Shown in pieces: positions 7,359 through 15,686 of a DNA stretch of 64,000 bases. The notes under the pieces are model-generated. The model searched no databases. It saw nothing but the letters and a program-made list of their open reading frames with translations, and had not been told where the DNA came from. A program made the position numbers and the translations under genes. The stretch comes from an uncultured Oscillospiraceae bacterium. GTDB lineage: Bacteria > Bacillota > Clostridia > Oscillospirales > Oscillospiraceae. The stretch covers positions 62,001 to 126,000 of the forward strand of contig CAJUKT010000102.1 of NCBI GenBank assembly GCA_910587255.1. Direction: 5' to 3'. Positions within the stretch are counted from its first letter, which is position 1; every line of letters starts with the position of its first letter.

Positions 7359-8774
7359 ATGGTTTTCAGCAGCATCCTGTTCCTGTTCTTTTTTCTTCCC
7401 GCGCTGCTGGCGTGCTATTTCTGCCTGCCCCGGCGCCTGCGCGCCTGGCGCAACGGAGTGCTGCTGGCCTTCAGCCTTCTCTTCTACGCCTGCGGCGGTC
7501 TGAGCTATCTGCCGGTGCTGCTGTGCTCCATCGCCGTCAACTACCTGTGCGGGCTGCTGGCCGCCCCCGGGCGGCCCCGCGCCCTCCGGCGGGCCGGGCT
7601 GTGGGGGGCGGCGGTCCTGGGGCTGGGGCTGCTGGGCTGGTTTAAGTACGCCGGGTTTCTCTGCGCCAACCTCAGCCGCCTGGGCGTCCGGCTGGACCTG
7701 CCCCAAATCGTCCTGCCCATCGGCATCTCCTTCTTCACCTTCCAGGGGCTGAGCTACGTCATCGACGTGTATCGCGGGGACGCCCCCTGCCAGCGCAATC
7801 CCTTCTATGTGGCCCTCTATGTGGCCCTGTTTCCCCAGCTGGTGGCCGGGCCCATCGTGCGCTATTCCACCGTGGCCCAGGAGATCACCGGCCGGGAGGA
7901 GACCCTGTCCGAATTCTCCCATGGGACAGTCCGCTTCCTCTTCGGGCTGGGCAAAAAAATGCTGCTGGCCAACGCCATGGGCGAGGTCGCCGACGCCGTG
8001 TTCGCCCAATCCCCCGCCGCCATGGCCGCCGGTACGGCGTGGGTGGGGGCGGCGGCCTATACCCTCCAGATCTACTTTGACTTCTCCGCCTATTCCGACA
8101 TGGCCATCGGCCTGGGGCGGATGTTTGGCTTTCACTTTCTGGAAAACTTCAACTACCCCTATATCTCCCAGTCGATCACCGAGTTCTGGCGGCGGTGGCA
8201 CATCTCCCTGTCCTCCTGGTTCCGGGATTACGTCTATATCCCGCTGGGGGGAAGCCGCCGCTCCCCCGCCCGAAACATCCTCAACCTGGCCGCCGTGTGG
8301 CTGCTCACCGGGCTGTGGCATGGCGCGGCGTGGACCTTTGTGCTGTGGGGCTCATGGTTCCTTCTGCTGCTGGCGGGGGAAAAGCTGCTGTGGGGCCGGG
8401 GGCTGGCCCGTCTGCCCCGGGTTTTCCGCCACGGCTATACCCTGCTGGCGGTGACGGCCAGCTGGGTGCTGTTCCGCTCCCCCTCCGCCGCCTACGCCGG
8501 GGCCTATTTCCAGGCCATGCTGGGCCTGGGCGGCGCGGCGGATGGGCAGGCCGTCTATTACCTGCTCCAATACTGGCCGGAGTGGGCCGCCTGCCTCATC
8601 GCCGCCCTGCCGGTAAAAAACCGGCTGCAATCCAAGCTGTCCCGGCGGGAGGGCGGCCCCGCCGCCCTGGCCCTGGTCTGGTGCCCCAAGCTGGCGGCGC
8701 TGGCCCTGCTGGCCCTGTCCTACCTCAAGCTGGCCACGGGCAGCTTCAACCCCTTCATCTACTTCCAATTCTGA
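7359..8774 (+). CDS. MBOAT family O-acyltransferase (AlgI/DltB-like)
   Basis: 471-residue polytopic membrane protein. It carries the AlgI-type signature ITEFWRRWHISLSSWFRDYVYIPLGGSR and the motif LTGLWHGAAWTFVLWG with the presumed catalytic His. MBOAT proteins of this type pass acyl (often acetyl) groups across the membrane onto exopolysaccharide or wall polymers. The start MVFSSILFLFFFLPALL is the usual N-terminus of the family; the ribosome binding site is weak (AGGCGGTGA). The next gene, 13 bases later, encodes a DHHW/AlgJ-like partner, the usual pairing. Which polymer is acylated cannot be told from here. Confidence 0.92.
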   Translation: MVFSSILFLFFFLPALLACYFCLPRRLRAWRNGVLLAFSLLFYACGGLSYLPVLLCSIAVNYLCGLLAAPGRPRALRRAGLWGAAVLGLGLLGWFKYAGFLCANLSRLGVRLDLPQIVLPIGISFFTFQGLSYVIDVYRGDAPCQRNPFYVALYVALFPQLVAGPIVRYSTVAQEITGREETLSEFSHGTVRFLFGLGKKMLLANAMGEVADAVFAQSPAAMAAGTAWVGAAAYTLQIYFDFSAYSDMAIGLGRMFGFHFLENFNYPYISQSITEFWRRWHISLSSWFRDYVYIPLGGSRRSPARNILNLAAVWLLTGLWHGAAWTFVLWGSWFLLLLAGEKLLWGRGLARLPRVFRHGYTLLAVTASWVLFRSPSAAYAGAYFQAMLGLGGAADGQAVYYLLQYWPEWAACLIAALPVKNRLQSKLSRREGGPAALALVWCPKLAALALLALSYLKLATGSFNPFIYFQF

Positions 8775-8787
8775 GGAGGCGGTCAGT

Positions 8788-9969
8788 GTGAAACGGATTG
8801 CGCATTGGTTTATGGCCGTCTGCTTTGTGGGTTTCCTGGGGGCGGGGCTGGCGGCCTCCCTGCTCCGCTCCCCCCAGGACTTCTCCTTCTGGGAAAACCG
8901 GATGCTGGCCTCCCTGCCGGAGCCCGCTCCCCAGAGCGTGGGGGACGGCGGCTACTTTACCCAGCTGGAGCGCTATCTGGCCGACCACGCCCCCCTGCGC
9001 TCCACCCTCCTCCGGTTCAAAACCCGCTGGGATCTGGCCCTGGGCCGCCCGGTGGTCAACGACGTAGTGGTCACCAGCGGCAGCCTGCTCCCCTTCCTGC
9101 CCTACATGGCCGACGATGAGCAGGACATTGCCCACTGGGCCGCTCTCATGGCGGACAATCTGGCGGACATCAACGCCGCCGTGACAGAGTACGGCGGGTA
9201 TTTCTGCTACGCGGTGGTTCCCTGCCAGTCCGTCTCGCTGGCGGATGAATACCCCTGGTTCCTCAACAGCCAGGCCCGGCGCAGTCAGATGAAGGCCGCG
9301 GCCATGGCCCAGGCCATGGCGGAGCGGGGCGTGCCCTATCTGGACGTGGAGGCTGTGCTGGCCCAGTCGGGGGGCTCGGCGCAGTACGCCTCCCGGGTGG
9401 ACAACCACTACACCATGGAGGGGGCCTTTGCGGCCTATCGCCTGATTTTAGAAAAGGCGGCGGCAGACACCGGCCTCCGCTTCCCCATTCTGGGCCCGGA
9501 CGGCTTCCGGCATGAGATCCTCCCCAACGAATATATCGGCTCCCGGGAGCGCAAGCTGCTCAACCTGGAGCGGCGGGAGGAGCAGCTGTCCATTCTGCTG
9601 CCCAACGAGCCCGTCCCCTTCACCCGGGCAGATAACGGCGTGTCCGTCGACCCGGTGGTATACCGCCTGCCCTCCGGCGGAGACGAGGCGGTGGACTACA
9701 GCCTCTACATGGGGGGCGACATTGCCCGCACCGTCATCGACACCGGCCGGGACAATCTGCCCAGCATCCTCATCTACGGGGACAGCTTCACCAACCCCGT
9801 GGAGTGCCTGGCCTATCTCAGCTTTGATGAAACCCACTCCCTGGACCTGCGCCATTACCACTACATGGGCCTTTTGGACTATATCCGCCAATTCCGGCCG
9901 GATATCGTGGTGTGCATCCGGGATTACGACTTCATGATGGCCACGGACGGCAACGGCGGCGGGGACTGA
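8788..9969 (+). CDS. DHHW family protein (AlgJ/AlgX-like, acylation partner)
   Basis: 393 residues beginning with an N-terminal membrane anchor (MAVCFVGFLGAGLAASLL), then FWENRMLASLPEP and a periplasm-type SGNH-like domain with HYTMEGAFAAYRLIL and IYGDSFTNPVECLAYLSF near the C-terminus. DHHW/AlgX-type proteins work with MBOAT acyltransferases to O-acetylate surface polysaccharides. Here the motif reads RVDNHYTMEGA. The start is GTG with GAGGAGG ten bases upstream. Same operon as the MBOAT gene. Confidence 0.85.
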   Translation: MKRIAHWFMAVCFVGFLGAGLAASLLRSPQDFSFWENRMLASLPEPAPQSVGDGGYFTQLERYLADHAPLRSTLLRFKTRWDLALGRPVVNDVVVTSGSLLPFLPYMADDEQDIAHWAALMADNLADINAAVTEYGGYFCYAVVPCQSVSLADEYPWFLNSQARRSQMKAAAMAQAMAERGVPYLDVEAVLAQSGGSAQYASRVDNHYTMEGAFAAYRLILEKAAADTGLRFPILGPDGFRHEILPNEYIGSRERKLLNLERREEQLSILLPNEPVPFTRADNGVSVDPVVYRLPSGGDEAVDYSLYMGGDIARTVIDTGRDNLPSILIYGDSFTNPVECLAYLSFDETHSLDLRHYHYMGLLDYIRQFRPDIVVCIRDYDFMMATDGNGGGD

Positions 9970-9983
9970 TCTTGGAGCGCAGC

Positions 9984-10036
9984 GGGGAGGGTGTCCGGCG
10001 GCAATGCCGCCGGACGCCCTCCCCGCCGTTTTTTCT
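9984..10036 (+). terminator. Terminator of the MBOAT/DHHW operon
   Basis: A long hairpin (GGGAGGGTGTCCGGCGGCA with ATGCCGCCGGACGCCCTCCC) is followed by CCGCCGTTTTTTC. The A-tract counterpart lets it serve convergent proC weakly as well. Confidence 0.75.
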
Positions 10037-10037
10037 C

Positions 10038-10862
10038 CTATTTCCCCAGCTCTGCGCTGCGCCGCCATGCGGCCAGCACTGCGTTCATGGCGGCAGCGCG
10101 CAGGCCGCCCCGCTCCAGCTCCGCCACCCCGGCGATGGTGGAGCCGCCGGGGGAGCACACCTCGTCCTTGAGCGCGCCGGGGTGCTTGCCCGTCTCCAGT
10201 ACCATGGCCGCCGCCCCCAGCACCATCTGGGCGGCGTATTCCACCGCCTGGGCCCGGGGCAGGCCGGCCATCACACCCCCGTCCGCCAGCGCCTCAATGA
10301 AGGGATAGACAAAGGCGGGGCCGCACCCGGCCACGGCGGAAAACTGGTCCATCAGCCCCTCGGGAATGCGCTCCACCCGGCCCGTGGCGGACAGGATTTC
10401 CTCCACCCCCCGGACATGGGCCTCATCCTCCCCCTCCCGTGCGCACAGGGCGGTCATGCCCCTGCCGATGGCGGCACAGGTATTGGGCATGATGCGCAGC
10501 AGGGGCACGCCGTACCCGGCCTCCCCCAAACGCCCCCGCAGATCATCCAGCCGCAGCCCCGCCGCCATGGACACCAGCACCTTGTCCTCCCCCGCCTCAT
10601 GGCAGGCGCGGATCACCGGGGAGAGCTCCTCCAGCAGCGCCCCCATCCCCTGGGGCTTCACCCCCAGGAAGATATACTCCGCCGCCCGAACCGCCTCCCC
10701 GCCGCTGCACGCCGCTGCGCACCCCAGCTCCAGCCCCAGGGCCTCCGCCTTGGCCGGGGTACGGTTGGCCAGCACAACCTCCTCCGGGCCCAGCGCCCGG
10801 CATGCCGCCCGGGCCAGCGCCCCGCCCATGTTCCCCACGCCGATAAAGGCCGCCTTTTTCAT
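10038..10862 (-). CDS. proC: Pyrroline-5-carboxylate reductase
   Basis: 274 residues. It catalyses the last step of proline synthesis, NAD(P)H-dependent reduction of 1-pyrroline-5-carboxylate. The N-terminus has the dinucleotide-binding motif FIGVGNMGGALA. Further motifs are VSMAAGL, LLRIMPNTCAAIGRGMTALC and, in the C-terminal dimer domain, FSAVAGCGPAFVYPFIEALADGGVMAGLPRAQA and DEVCSPGGSTIAG, all typical. The start at 10862 was chosen because the nucleotide-binding strand begins there. Monocistronic, convergent with the acyltransferase operon. Confidence 0.95.
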   Translation of the reverse strand: MKKAAFIGVGNMGGALARAACRALGPEEVVLANRTPAKAEALGLELGCAAACSGGEAVRAAEYIFLGVKPQGMGALLEELSPVIRACHEAGEDKVLVSMAAGLRLDDLRGRLGEAGYGVPLLRIMPNTCAAIGRGMTALCAREGEDEAHVRGVEEILSATGRVERIPEGLMDQFSAVAGCGPAFVYPFIEALADGGVMAGLPRAQAVEYAAQMVLGAAAMVLETGKHPGALKDEVCSPGGSTIAGVAELERGGLRAAAMNAVLAAWRRSAELGK

Positions 10863-10924
10863 TAAAATCCCCGCCTTCCGAAAATTCACCCCAATGGCAG
10901 GCCGCTGGCGCGGCCCTAGGCGCT

Positions 10925-11073
10925 GTTTGAACATTGACGATGTGCCCGGCGGCGAGGGATTTTTTCGCCAGACAAGGCGATTTGATGCAGAAATACTTTG
11001 TGTATTTCAAGTCAAATCAACGATATATGGCGGAAAAAGACCTGTCGTTTGGGTATACTGGCAATTTTCAAAC
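10925..11073. repeat. Dispersed palindromic element, family A, copy 1
   Basis: 149 bases bounded by inverted ends GTTTGAACATTG and CAATTTTCAAAC. The centre is GAAATACTTTGTGTATTTC, which can fold back, flanked by further inverted segments (TTTTTCGCCA / TGGCGGAAAAA). A second copy lies at 62243-62390. It contains no gene. A 24-base end matching this copy is found alone at 21731-21752. Confidence 0.8.
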
Positions 11074-11135
11074 GAGCCCCAGCGGGGCGTTTTTCCGATA
11101 TTATAGCCCGCCCGCCCCAAATCCGCAAGTTGAAA

Positions 11136-11164
11136 TTGACGAGCGGGAAATTTTTCGGTAAAAT
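11136..11164 (+). promoter_or_regulatory. Promoter of the 74-residue protein gene
   Basis: TTGACG and TAAAAT are spaced by 17 bases, 33 bases before the start codon. Confidence 0.65.
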
Positions 11165-11196
11165 AAAGCGCCAATTATTAAAGAGGAGGGATTCCC

Positions 11197-11421
11197 ATGG
11201 ATATCAAGAAAATCATCGAGGACATTGTGGACAAGATCAAGAGCGACGAGGACCTGCAAAAGCAGTTCCTCAGCGACCCCGCCGGAGCCCTGGAGAAGCT
11301 CACCGGCATCGACCTGCCCACTGATCAGCTGGAGGCGGTGGTCAGCGGCGTCAAGGCCAAGCTCACCGCCGACAACCTCGGCGACGCCCTCAAGGGCCTG
11401 GGCGGTCTGTTCAAAAAGTGA
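11197..11421 (+). CDS. Small acidic helical protein, Nif11/leader-peptide-like
   Basis: 74 residues, mostly helical and charged, beginning MDIKKIIEDIVDKIKSDEDL, with FLSDPAGALEKLTGIDLPTDQL and a C-terminal LGDALKGLGGLFKK. The FLSDPAxALEKLTGIDLP stretch resembles the Nif11 / nitrile-hydratase-type leader fold used in some peptide natural products, and also small stand-alone proteins common in Clostridia. No modifying enzyme is adjacent, so a RiPP role is doubtful. It has its own promoter, a good AGAGGAGG site and a terminator, so it is an independent unit. Confidence 0.75.
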   Translation: MDIKKIIEDIVDKIKSDEDLQKQFLSDPAGALEKLTGIDLPTDQLEAVVSGVKAKLTADNLGDALKGLGGLFKK

Positions 11422-11450
11422 GCGGCTGCCTGTACAGCGTTTTCATGAAA

Positions 11451-11490
11451 GAGAAGTCCCGCCGTGCGCCGGCGGGACTTCTTCGTTTTT
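11451..11490 (+). terminator. Terminator of the 74-residue protein gene
   Basis: GAGAAGTCCCGCCG and CGGCGGGACTTCTTC form a perfect stem, followed by GTTTTT. Confidence 0.9.
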
Positions 11491-11510
11491 GCCAGCGCAT
11501 TCCCCGGCTT

Positions 11511-11672
11511 AGAAGCTGTACCAATCGCCGAAATATTCAGATTCGCGAGTCAAAATTGCCGCTGGCAAGGCGAAAAATCGCGGGAATACTTGGTGTACTT
11601 CAAGATTTTTCAACGCGGCCGGCGGCAATTTTGGCCGCAAAGCTGGGTGCTGAGGCTATTGCTACAGCTTCT
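11511..11672. repeat. Dispersed palindromic element, family B, copy 1
   Basis: 162 bases bounded by AGAAGCTGTACCAAT and its inverse ATTGCTACAGCTTCT. Internal arms (AAAATTGCCGC / GGCGGCAATTTT) make one long imperfect hairpin, and the centre contains GAATACTTGGTGTACTTCAAG. Related copies lie at 23295-23458 and 47120-47281, with partial ones near 18587, 19207 and 22640. Confidence 0.85.
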
Positions 11673-12169
11673 TAACGCTGATATATCATTCTCAGCTCCA
11701 CAGCGGGCGTGCCCAGCATGAGCTGCGCCTGCGTGCCGTCAAAGCGGAAGCCATAGCGCTCGTAGAAGCGGATGGCCCGCTCGTTGCCCTTCAGCACCCA
11801 GACGGCCGCCCTGGCATAGCCGGACAGCCGCGCAAGGGCGGCGCGCATCAGCCCATAGCCCACCCCTTTGCCCTGATACTCCCGCAGCACATAAATGGCG
11901 GCGATTTCGCCGCATTCCGGCAGCGTTGCGTCCCGGTACGCGCCATAGCTGGCAAAGCCCACCACCCGCGCCCCATCCTTGGCGATCAGGGTGTTGTCCC
12001 GATAGCGGCGGGCGGTCTGCGTGCATTTTTCCAGGGTGACGCCCGCCATATACCCCGCGTCCACCAGCCCCGTGTAGGTCTCGTGCCAGGACTTGTAGTG
12101 CACATCCCCCTTGCCGTCCATCTCCTCCCCGGTCTCCATGGGCTTGATGACAAGATTCAAGCGGCGCAC
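11672..12169 (-). CDS. GNAT family N-acetyltransferase
   Basis: 165 residues of the GNAT fold, transferring an acetyl group from acetyl-CoA to an unknown amine. The acetyl-CoA loop is visible as VLREYQGKGVGYGLMRAAL (about 95-113), followed by VWVLKGNERAIRFYERYGFRFDG, the usual C-terminal signature. The start is GTG at 12169, three bases after the leuA stop, so it is co-transcribed with leuA. The end of a family-B repeat touches its stop codon. Function in leucine metabolism is not implied. Confidence 0.85.
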   Translation of the reverse strand: MRRLNLVIKPMETGEEMDGKGDVHYKSWHETYTGLVDAGYMAGVTLEKCTQTARRYRDNTLIAKDGARVVGFASYGAYRDATLPECGEIAAIYVLREYQGKGVGYGLMRAALARLSGYARAAVWVLKGNERAIRFYERYGFRFDGTQAQLMLGTPAVELRMIYQR

Positions 12170-12172
12170 CCC

Positions 12173-13873
12173 CTAGCTTTCCTGCAAGGACCGGTTGATG
12201 GCGCAGAGGATCGCCCGCAGGGAGGCCCGGTTGATATTGTGGCTCTTGCCCACGCCGAATACGTCCCGGCCGTCGGGGGCCTTCAGGTGGATATAGCACA
12301 CCGCCTGGGTGTCCGAGCCGGAGGAGATGGCGTGCTCCTTGTAGTCCACGAACTGGTACCCCTCGATGTGCCCCTGGGGCAGGTCGTGGAGGGCGTTGAA
12401 GAAGGCGTCGATGGGGCCGTTTCCCTCTCCCCGGGCGGCCATCACCTTCCCCTGCCAGCCCACCTCGCCGATAAAGACCACCCGGCTGGCGTCGCCGTGG
12501 CGGGCGTCCTCCAGGAAGGAGTGCCGCTCCAGCTGGTAGATCTTGGGCACGGACAGGTATTCCTGGTCGAACAGGGCGAAAATCTGCTCCGGCTTCAGCT
12601 CTTTGCCCACCCGGTCGGACTCCTTCTGTACCACCGCGCCAAATTCGGCGTGCATGGCGCGGGGCAGGTCGTAGCCGAAATTCTGCATCATCACAAAGGC
12701 CGCGCCCCCCTTGCCCGACTGGGAGTTAATGCGGATGATGGGCTCGTACTGCCGCCCCACGTCGGCGGGGTCGATGGGCAGATAGGGCACCTCCCACTTG
12801 TCCGAACCGCTCTCGTTCATATACCGCACGCCCTTGTTGATGGCGTCCTGGTGGCTGCCGGAGAAGGCGGTGAAGACCAGCTCACCCACATAGGGCTGCC
12901 GCTCTCCCACCTTCATCTTGGTGCACCGCTGGTACATGTCCCGTATTTTGTTGATATCGTGAAAATCCAGGCACGGGTCCACCCCCTGAGTCCACATGTT
13001 CATGGCCAGCGTCACCATATCCACGTTGCCGGTGCGCTCACCGTTTCCGAAGAGGGTGGCCTCCACCCGCTCGGCCCCGGCCAGCAGTCCCAGCTCGGTG
13101 GTGGCCACGCCGGTGCCCCGGTCGTTGTGGGGGTGGAGGGAGATGATGGCCCGCTCCCGCCCGGGGAGCCTGCCAATGAAGTATTCCATCATGTCGGCAA
13201 ACTGGTTGGGCAGGCAGTTCTCTACCGTGGTGGGCAGGTTGAGAATCACCTTGCTGTCCGCCGTGGCGTGGAGGTGGTCCAGCACCGCCGCACAGATATC
13301 CACGGCATAGTCCATCTCCGTCCCCATAAACGACTCAGGGGAGTATTCATAGCGAAGATTCATACCGTCTGCGACCACCGGCTGGGCCATCTCATAGATC
13401 AGGTCTGCCGCGTCGGTGGCAATTTTGGTGATACCCTCACAGTCCATATGGAATACCACCTTGCGCTGGAGGGTGGAGGTGGAATTATAGAAGTGCAGGA
13501 TGACGTTTTTGGCCCCCGCAATGGCCTCAAAGGTTTTTTTGATGAGGTGCTCCCGGGCCTGGACCAACACCTGGATGGTCACGTCGTCCGGGATGTGGCC
13601 CCCCTCTATGAGCTCCCGGCAGATCTCGTACTCCGTCTCGCTGGCGGAGGGGAAGCCGATCTCGATCTCCTTCACCCCGATGTCCACCAGGGTGTGAAAA
13701 TACTCCAGCTTTTCCTCCAAATTCATGGGGTCGATGAGGGCCTGGTTCCCGTCCCGCAGGTCCACCGAGCACCACACCGGGGCGCGGGTGATGGTCCGGT
13801 CCGGCCAGGTGCGGTTTTCAATGGGCTGCGGGACAAAGGGGATGTACTTCTCAAATCCGGGCTTCAAATTCAT
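12173..13873 (-). CDS. leuA: 2-isopropylmalate synthase
   Basis: 566 residues, the size of the LeuA2 type. It condenses acetyl-CoA with 2-ketoisovalerate, the first committed step to leucine. Motifs: WCSVDLRDGNQALIDPM (about 34-50, with the metal-binding Asp), GFPSASETEYE, the active-site SLHPHNDRGTGVA, and NGERTGNVD. The C-terminal part forms the leucine-sensing regulatory domain. AAAGGAGG lies upstream of the start. Expression is controlled by the T-box leader at 13904-14305. Followed by an acetyltransferase gene 3 bases later. Confidence 0.96.
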   Translation of the reverse strand: MNLKPGFEKYIPFVPQPIENRTWPDRTITRAPVWCSVDLRDGNQALIDPMNLEEKLEYFHTLVDIGVKEIEIGFPSASETEYEICRELIEGGHIPDDVTIQVLVQAREHLIKKTFEAIAGAKNVILHFYNSTSTLQRKVVFHMDCEGITKIATDAADLIYEMAQPVVADGMNLRYEYSPESFMGTEMDYAVDICAAVLDHLHATADSKVILNLPTTVENCLPNQFADMMEYFIGRLPGRERAIISLHPHNDRGTGVATTELGLLAGAERVEATLFGNGERTGNVDMVTLAMNMWTQGVDPCLDFHDINKIRDMYQRCTKMKVGERQPYVGELVFTAFSGSHQDAINKGVRYMNESGSDKWEVPYLPIDPADVGRQYEPIIRINSQSGKGGAAFVMMQNFGYDLPRAMHAEFGAVVQKESDRVGKELKPEQIFALFDQEYLSVPKIYQLERHSFLEDARHGDASRVVFIGEVGWQGKVMAARGEGNGPIDAFFNALHDLPQGHIEGYQFVDYKEHAISSGSDTQAVCYIHLKAPDGRDVFGVGKSHNINRASLRAILCAINRSLQES

Positions 13874-13903
13874 GGTTTTTCCTCCTTTGGCATTGCGGGG
13901 GAT

Positions 13904-13936
13904 AAAAAAACGCCCCCGACAAACTAGTCAGGGGCG
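13904..13936 (-). terminator. T-box-controlled terminator of leuA
   Basis: On the minus strand CGCCCCTGAC and GTCGGGGGCG pair (one bulge) and are followed by seven T. This is the regulated terminator of the leucine T-box. Confidence 0.9.
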
Positions 13937-13945
13937 AAATATCTG

Positions 13946-14080
13946 GTCACGCTGCGCCTGTCCGCGGCGCGGCCCTAAGCCCTCCCGCTCCAGGAAAGCC
14001 CTCCCGGGGCCTGCGGCCCCTTCTTCGGCTGTTCCCTGCGTTTTGGTCTTAGCCCGCTGCTCACGGCGGCTCCGCGCTTC
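13946..14080 (-). repeat. GC-rich insert inside the T-box leader
   Basis: 135 bases between the antiterminator and the terminator. Read on the minus strand it begins GAAGCGCGG and ends CGCAGCGTGAC and contains GCGGACAG, as do the 136-bp tandem units at 25744-26015. The inner sequence differs, so homology rests on ends, length and position. It contains several strong hairpins, for example GGGGCC-GCA-GGCCCC. Confidence 0.5.
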
Positions 14081-14315
14081 TATTCCGCGGTACCACCCTA
14101 ATTCCGCGCACGGTCGCCCGGTGCGCGCTCCTGGCCTCCAGCAAGGCCGTGACCTGTAACGGGGTCTCCCGTCCGGCCCTACTTCCCAAGGTTCAGGCCG
14201 GCGGCTCCGGGGCCAGTATCCACACGGCTCCCCGCGCCGGTTCGCACCAACCACCGGCTCTCTGAGCGGGGGACGCTCCGCGTCTTCTTCCCATCCACGC
14301 CTTTTCTTGGGGGAT

Positions 14316-14345
14316 ATTATACCGTGAGGGCGGTGGAATTGTCAA
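14316..14345 (-). promoter_or_regulatory. Promoter of leuA T-box leader
   Basis: TTGACA (14345-14340) and TATAAT (14321-14316) are separated by 18 bases on the minus strand. Confidence 0.85.
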
Positions 14346-14361
14346 GGGGCAGTTTCCCCCC

Positions 14362-14411
14362 TTGACAAAGTCCTCCCCCGCTGCTATAATTCAAATAGTT
14401 CAAAATAGAAC
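14362..14411 (+). promoter_or_regulatory. Promoter and possible operator of marR/tauE operon
   Basis: TTGACA (14362-14367) and TATAAT (14385-14390) have an ideal 17-base spacing. Just downstream GTTC-AAAATA-GAAC (14398-14411) is an inverted repeat that could bind the MarR protein encoded next. It is back to back with the leuA promoter. Confidence 0.8.
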
Positions 14412-14430
14412 AAAAATAGGAGGCATCTCC

Positions 14431-14862
14431 ATGACGGAAGGATTCTGGGACAATGTGCTGCTCCTCAAGGGCCTGTATGACCAGACCCTTGACCCGGTGG
14501 CACAGCGGTGGAAGCTCACCCGGATGGAGCTGGATCTTCTGCTGTTTCTCCACAACAACCCGGACCACGCCACCGCGGCGGAGGCGGTCCGCCTGCGCCG
14601 GTGGACCAAATCCCACGTGTCGGCGGCGGCCCACTCTCTGGAGGAAAAGGGCCTGCTCTCCCTCGCCCATCCGCCGGGCAACCGCAAAACCCTGCTTCTC
14701 ACCCCTCTGCCCGCCTCCGGGCCTGTCCTTCAGGAGGGACGGCAGGCCCAGCGGTCATTCTTTCGCTCCATGTGCCGGGACTTCACCCCCGAAGAGGAGC
14801 GGGCGCTGGACGCCATTGCGGAAAAAATCGCCCGGAACATCCGGGACGCCATGAAAAAGTGA
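14431..14862 (+). CDS. MarR family transcriptional regulator
   Basis: 143-residue winged-helix regulator. The central part ELDLLLFLHNNPDHATAAEAVRLRRWTKSHVSAAAHSLEEKGLLSLAHPPGNRKTLLLTPL has the recognition helix and the wing typical of MarR. N- and C-terminal helices would form the dimer. The ATG at 14431 has AGGAGG upstream. It lies 9 bases before a TauE/SafE-type permease gene, which it probably controls, and may autoregulate through the inverted repeat in its leader. The ligand is unknown. Confidence 0.88.
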   Translation: MTEGFWDNVLLLKGLYDQTLDPVAQRWKLTRMELDLLLFLHNNPDHATAAEAVRLRRWTKSHVSAAAHSLEEKGLLSLAHPPGNRKTLLLTPLPASGPVLQEGRQAQRSFFRSMCRDFTPEEERALDAIAEKIARNIRDAMKK

Positions 14863-14871
14863 GGTCTTTTT

Positions 14872-15639
14872 GTGTTTACCTTCATCATTTGCTTTCTGGC
14901 CGGTGCCGGCGCAGGGCTGGGCACCGGCTTCGCGGGGATGAGCGCCGCCGCCGTCATCAGCCCCATGCTCATCACCTTCCTGCATATGCAGCCCTACGAG
15001 GCGGTGGGCATTGCCCTGGCCAGCGATGTTCTGGCCAGCGCCGTGTCCGCCTATACCTATGGAAAAAACAAGAACCTGGACATCAAAAACGGCCTGGTGA
15101 TGATGTTCACCGTGCTGTGCTTCACCCTTGTGGGCAGCTGGGTGTCCAGCCTGGTGCCAGCCGCCGCCATGGGGGGCTTTTCCACCTGGATGACCCTGCT
15201 GCTGGGCATTAAATTCATCCTCAGGCCGGTGATGACCACCAAGGAGTCCATGTCGGCGGCGGACCCCGGAAAGCGGGCGGTCCAGTCCGTCCTGTGCGGG
15301 ATGCTCATCGGCTTCATCTGCGGCTTTGTGGGGGCCGGGGGCGGCATGATGATGCTGCTCATCCTCACCTCTGTGCTGGGGTACGAGCTGAAAACCGCCG
15401 TGGGCACCAGCGTGTTCATCATGTCCTTCACCGCCTTTACCGGGGCCGCCGGCCACTTCGCCATCGGCGGCGCGCCCGATCTGACGGTGCTCACCCTCTG
15501 CGTGCTGTCCACCCTGCTGTGGGCCCGCGTCGCCGCCCGGTTTGCCAACAAGGCCAGTCCCACCGTTCTCAACCGGGCCACCGGCGTGGTGCTGGCGGTG
15601 CTGGGCGGGGCCATCCTGGCGGTGAATTACCTGACCTAA
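14872..15639 (+). CDS. TauE/SafE family permease (sulfite/organoanion exporter type)
   Basis: 255 residues with about eight hydrophobic segments. The N-terminal GAGAGLGTGFAGMSAAAVISPML and the repeated C-terminal GFVGAGGGMMMLLILTSVLGYELKTAVGTSVFIM are the two pseudo-repeats that define the family. Members move sulfite, sulfonates or related anions. Start is GTG. It is co-transcribed with the MarR regulator. The substrate cannot be read from the sequence. Confidence 0.9.
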   Translation: MFTFIICFLAGAGAGLGTGFAGMSAAAVISPMLITFLHMQPYEAVGIALASDVLASAVSAYTYGKNKNLDIKNGLVMMFTVLCFTLVGSWVSSLVPAAAMGGFSTWMTLLLGIKFILRPVMTTKESMSAADPGKRAVQSVLCGMLIGFICGFVGAGGGMMMLLILTSVLGYELKTAVGTSVFIMSFTAFTGAAGHFAIGGAPDLTVLTLCVLSTLLWARVAARFANKASPTVLNRATGVVLAVLGGAILAVNYLT

Positions 15640-15644
15640 AAGCA

Positions 15645-15686
15645 GACGGGCGGCGGGGGATTGCTCCCCTGCCGCCCGCTATTTTT
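15645..15686. terminator. Terminator between convergent genes
   Basis: GGGCGGCGGGGGA and TCCCCTGCCGCCC pair with a TTGC loop, then GCTATTTTT. It ends the tauE transcript and overlaps the 3' end of the convergent M50-like gene. Confidence 0.85.

Larger units (their letters stand above)
13904..14305 (-). promoter_or_regulatory. T-box leader (leucine, specifier CUG)
   Basis: Minus-strand leader of leuA. The T-box sequence AGGGTGGTACCGCGG is at 14085-14099. Stem I elements AGAGAGCCGG and GGTTGGTG are upstream near 14250-14265. The specifier loop reads GATACTGGCCCCGGAGCC, where CTG (14214-14216) fits the usual position, three bases before CCCCGGAGC, consistent with tRNA-Leu. Uncharged tRNA-Leu would stabilise the antiterminator and allow transcription. 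The distance from T-box to terminator is unusually long because of a 135-base insert. Confidence 0.93.

Noticed and set aside
12083..13927. 614-codon plus-strand open frame opposite leuA
   Set aside because: Antisense shadow of a fully conserved leuA gene, with His/Gly/Val-rich low-information sequence.
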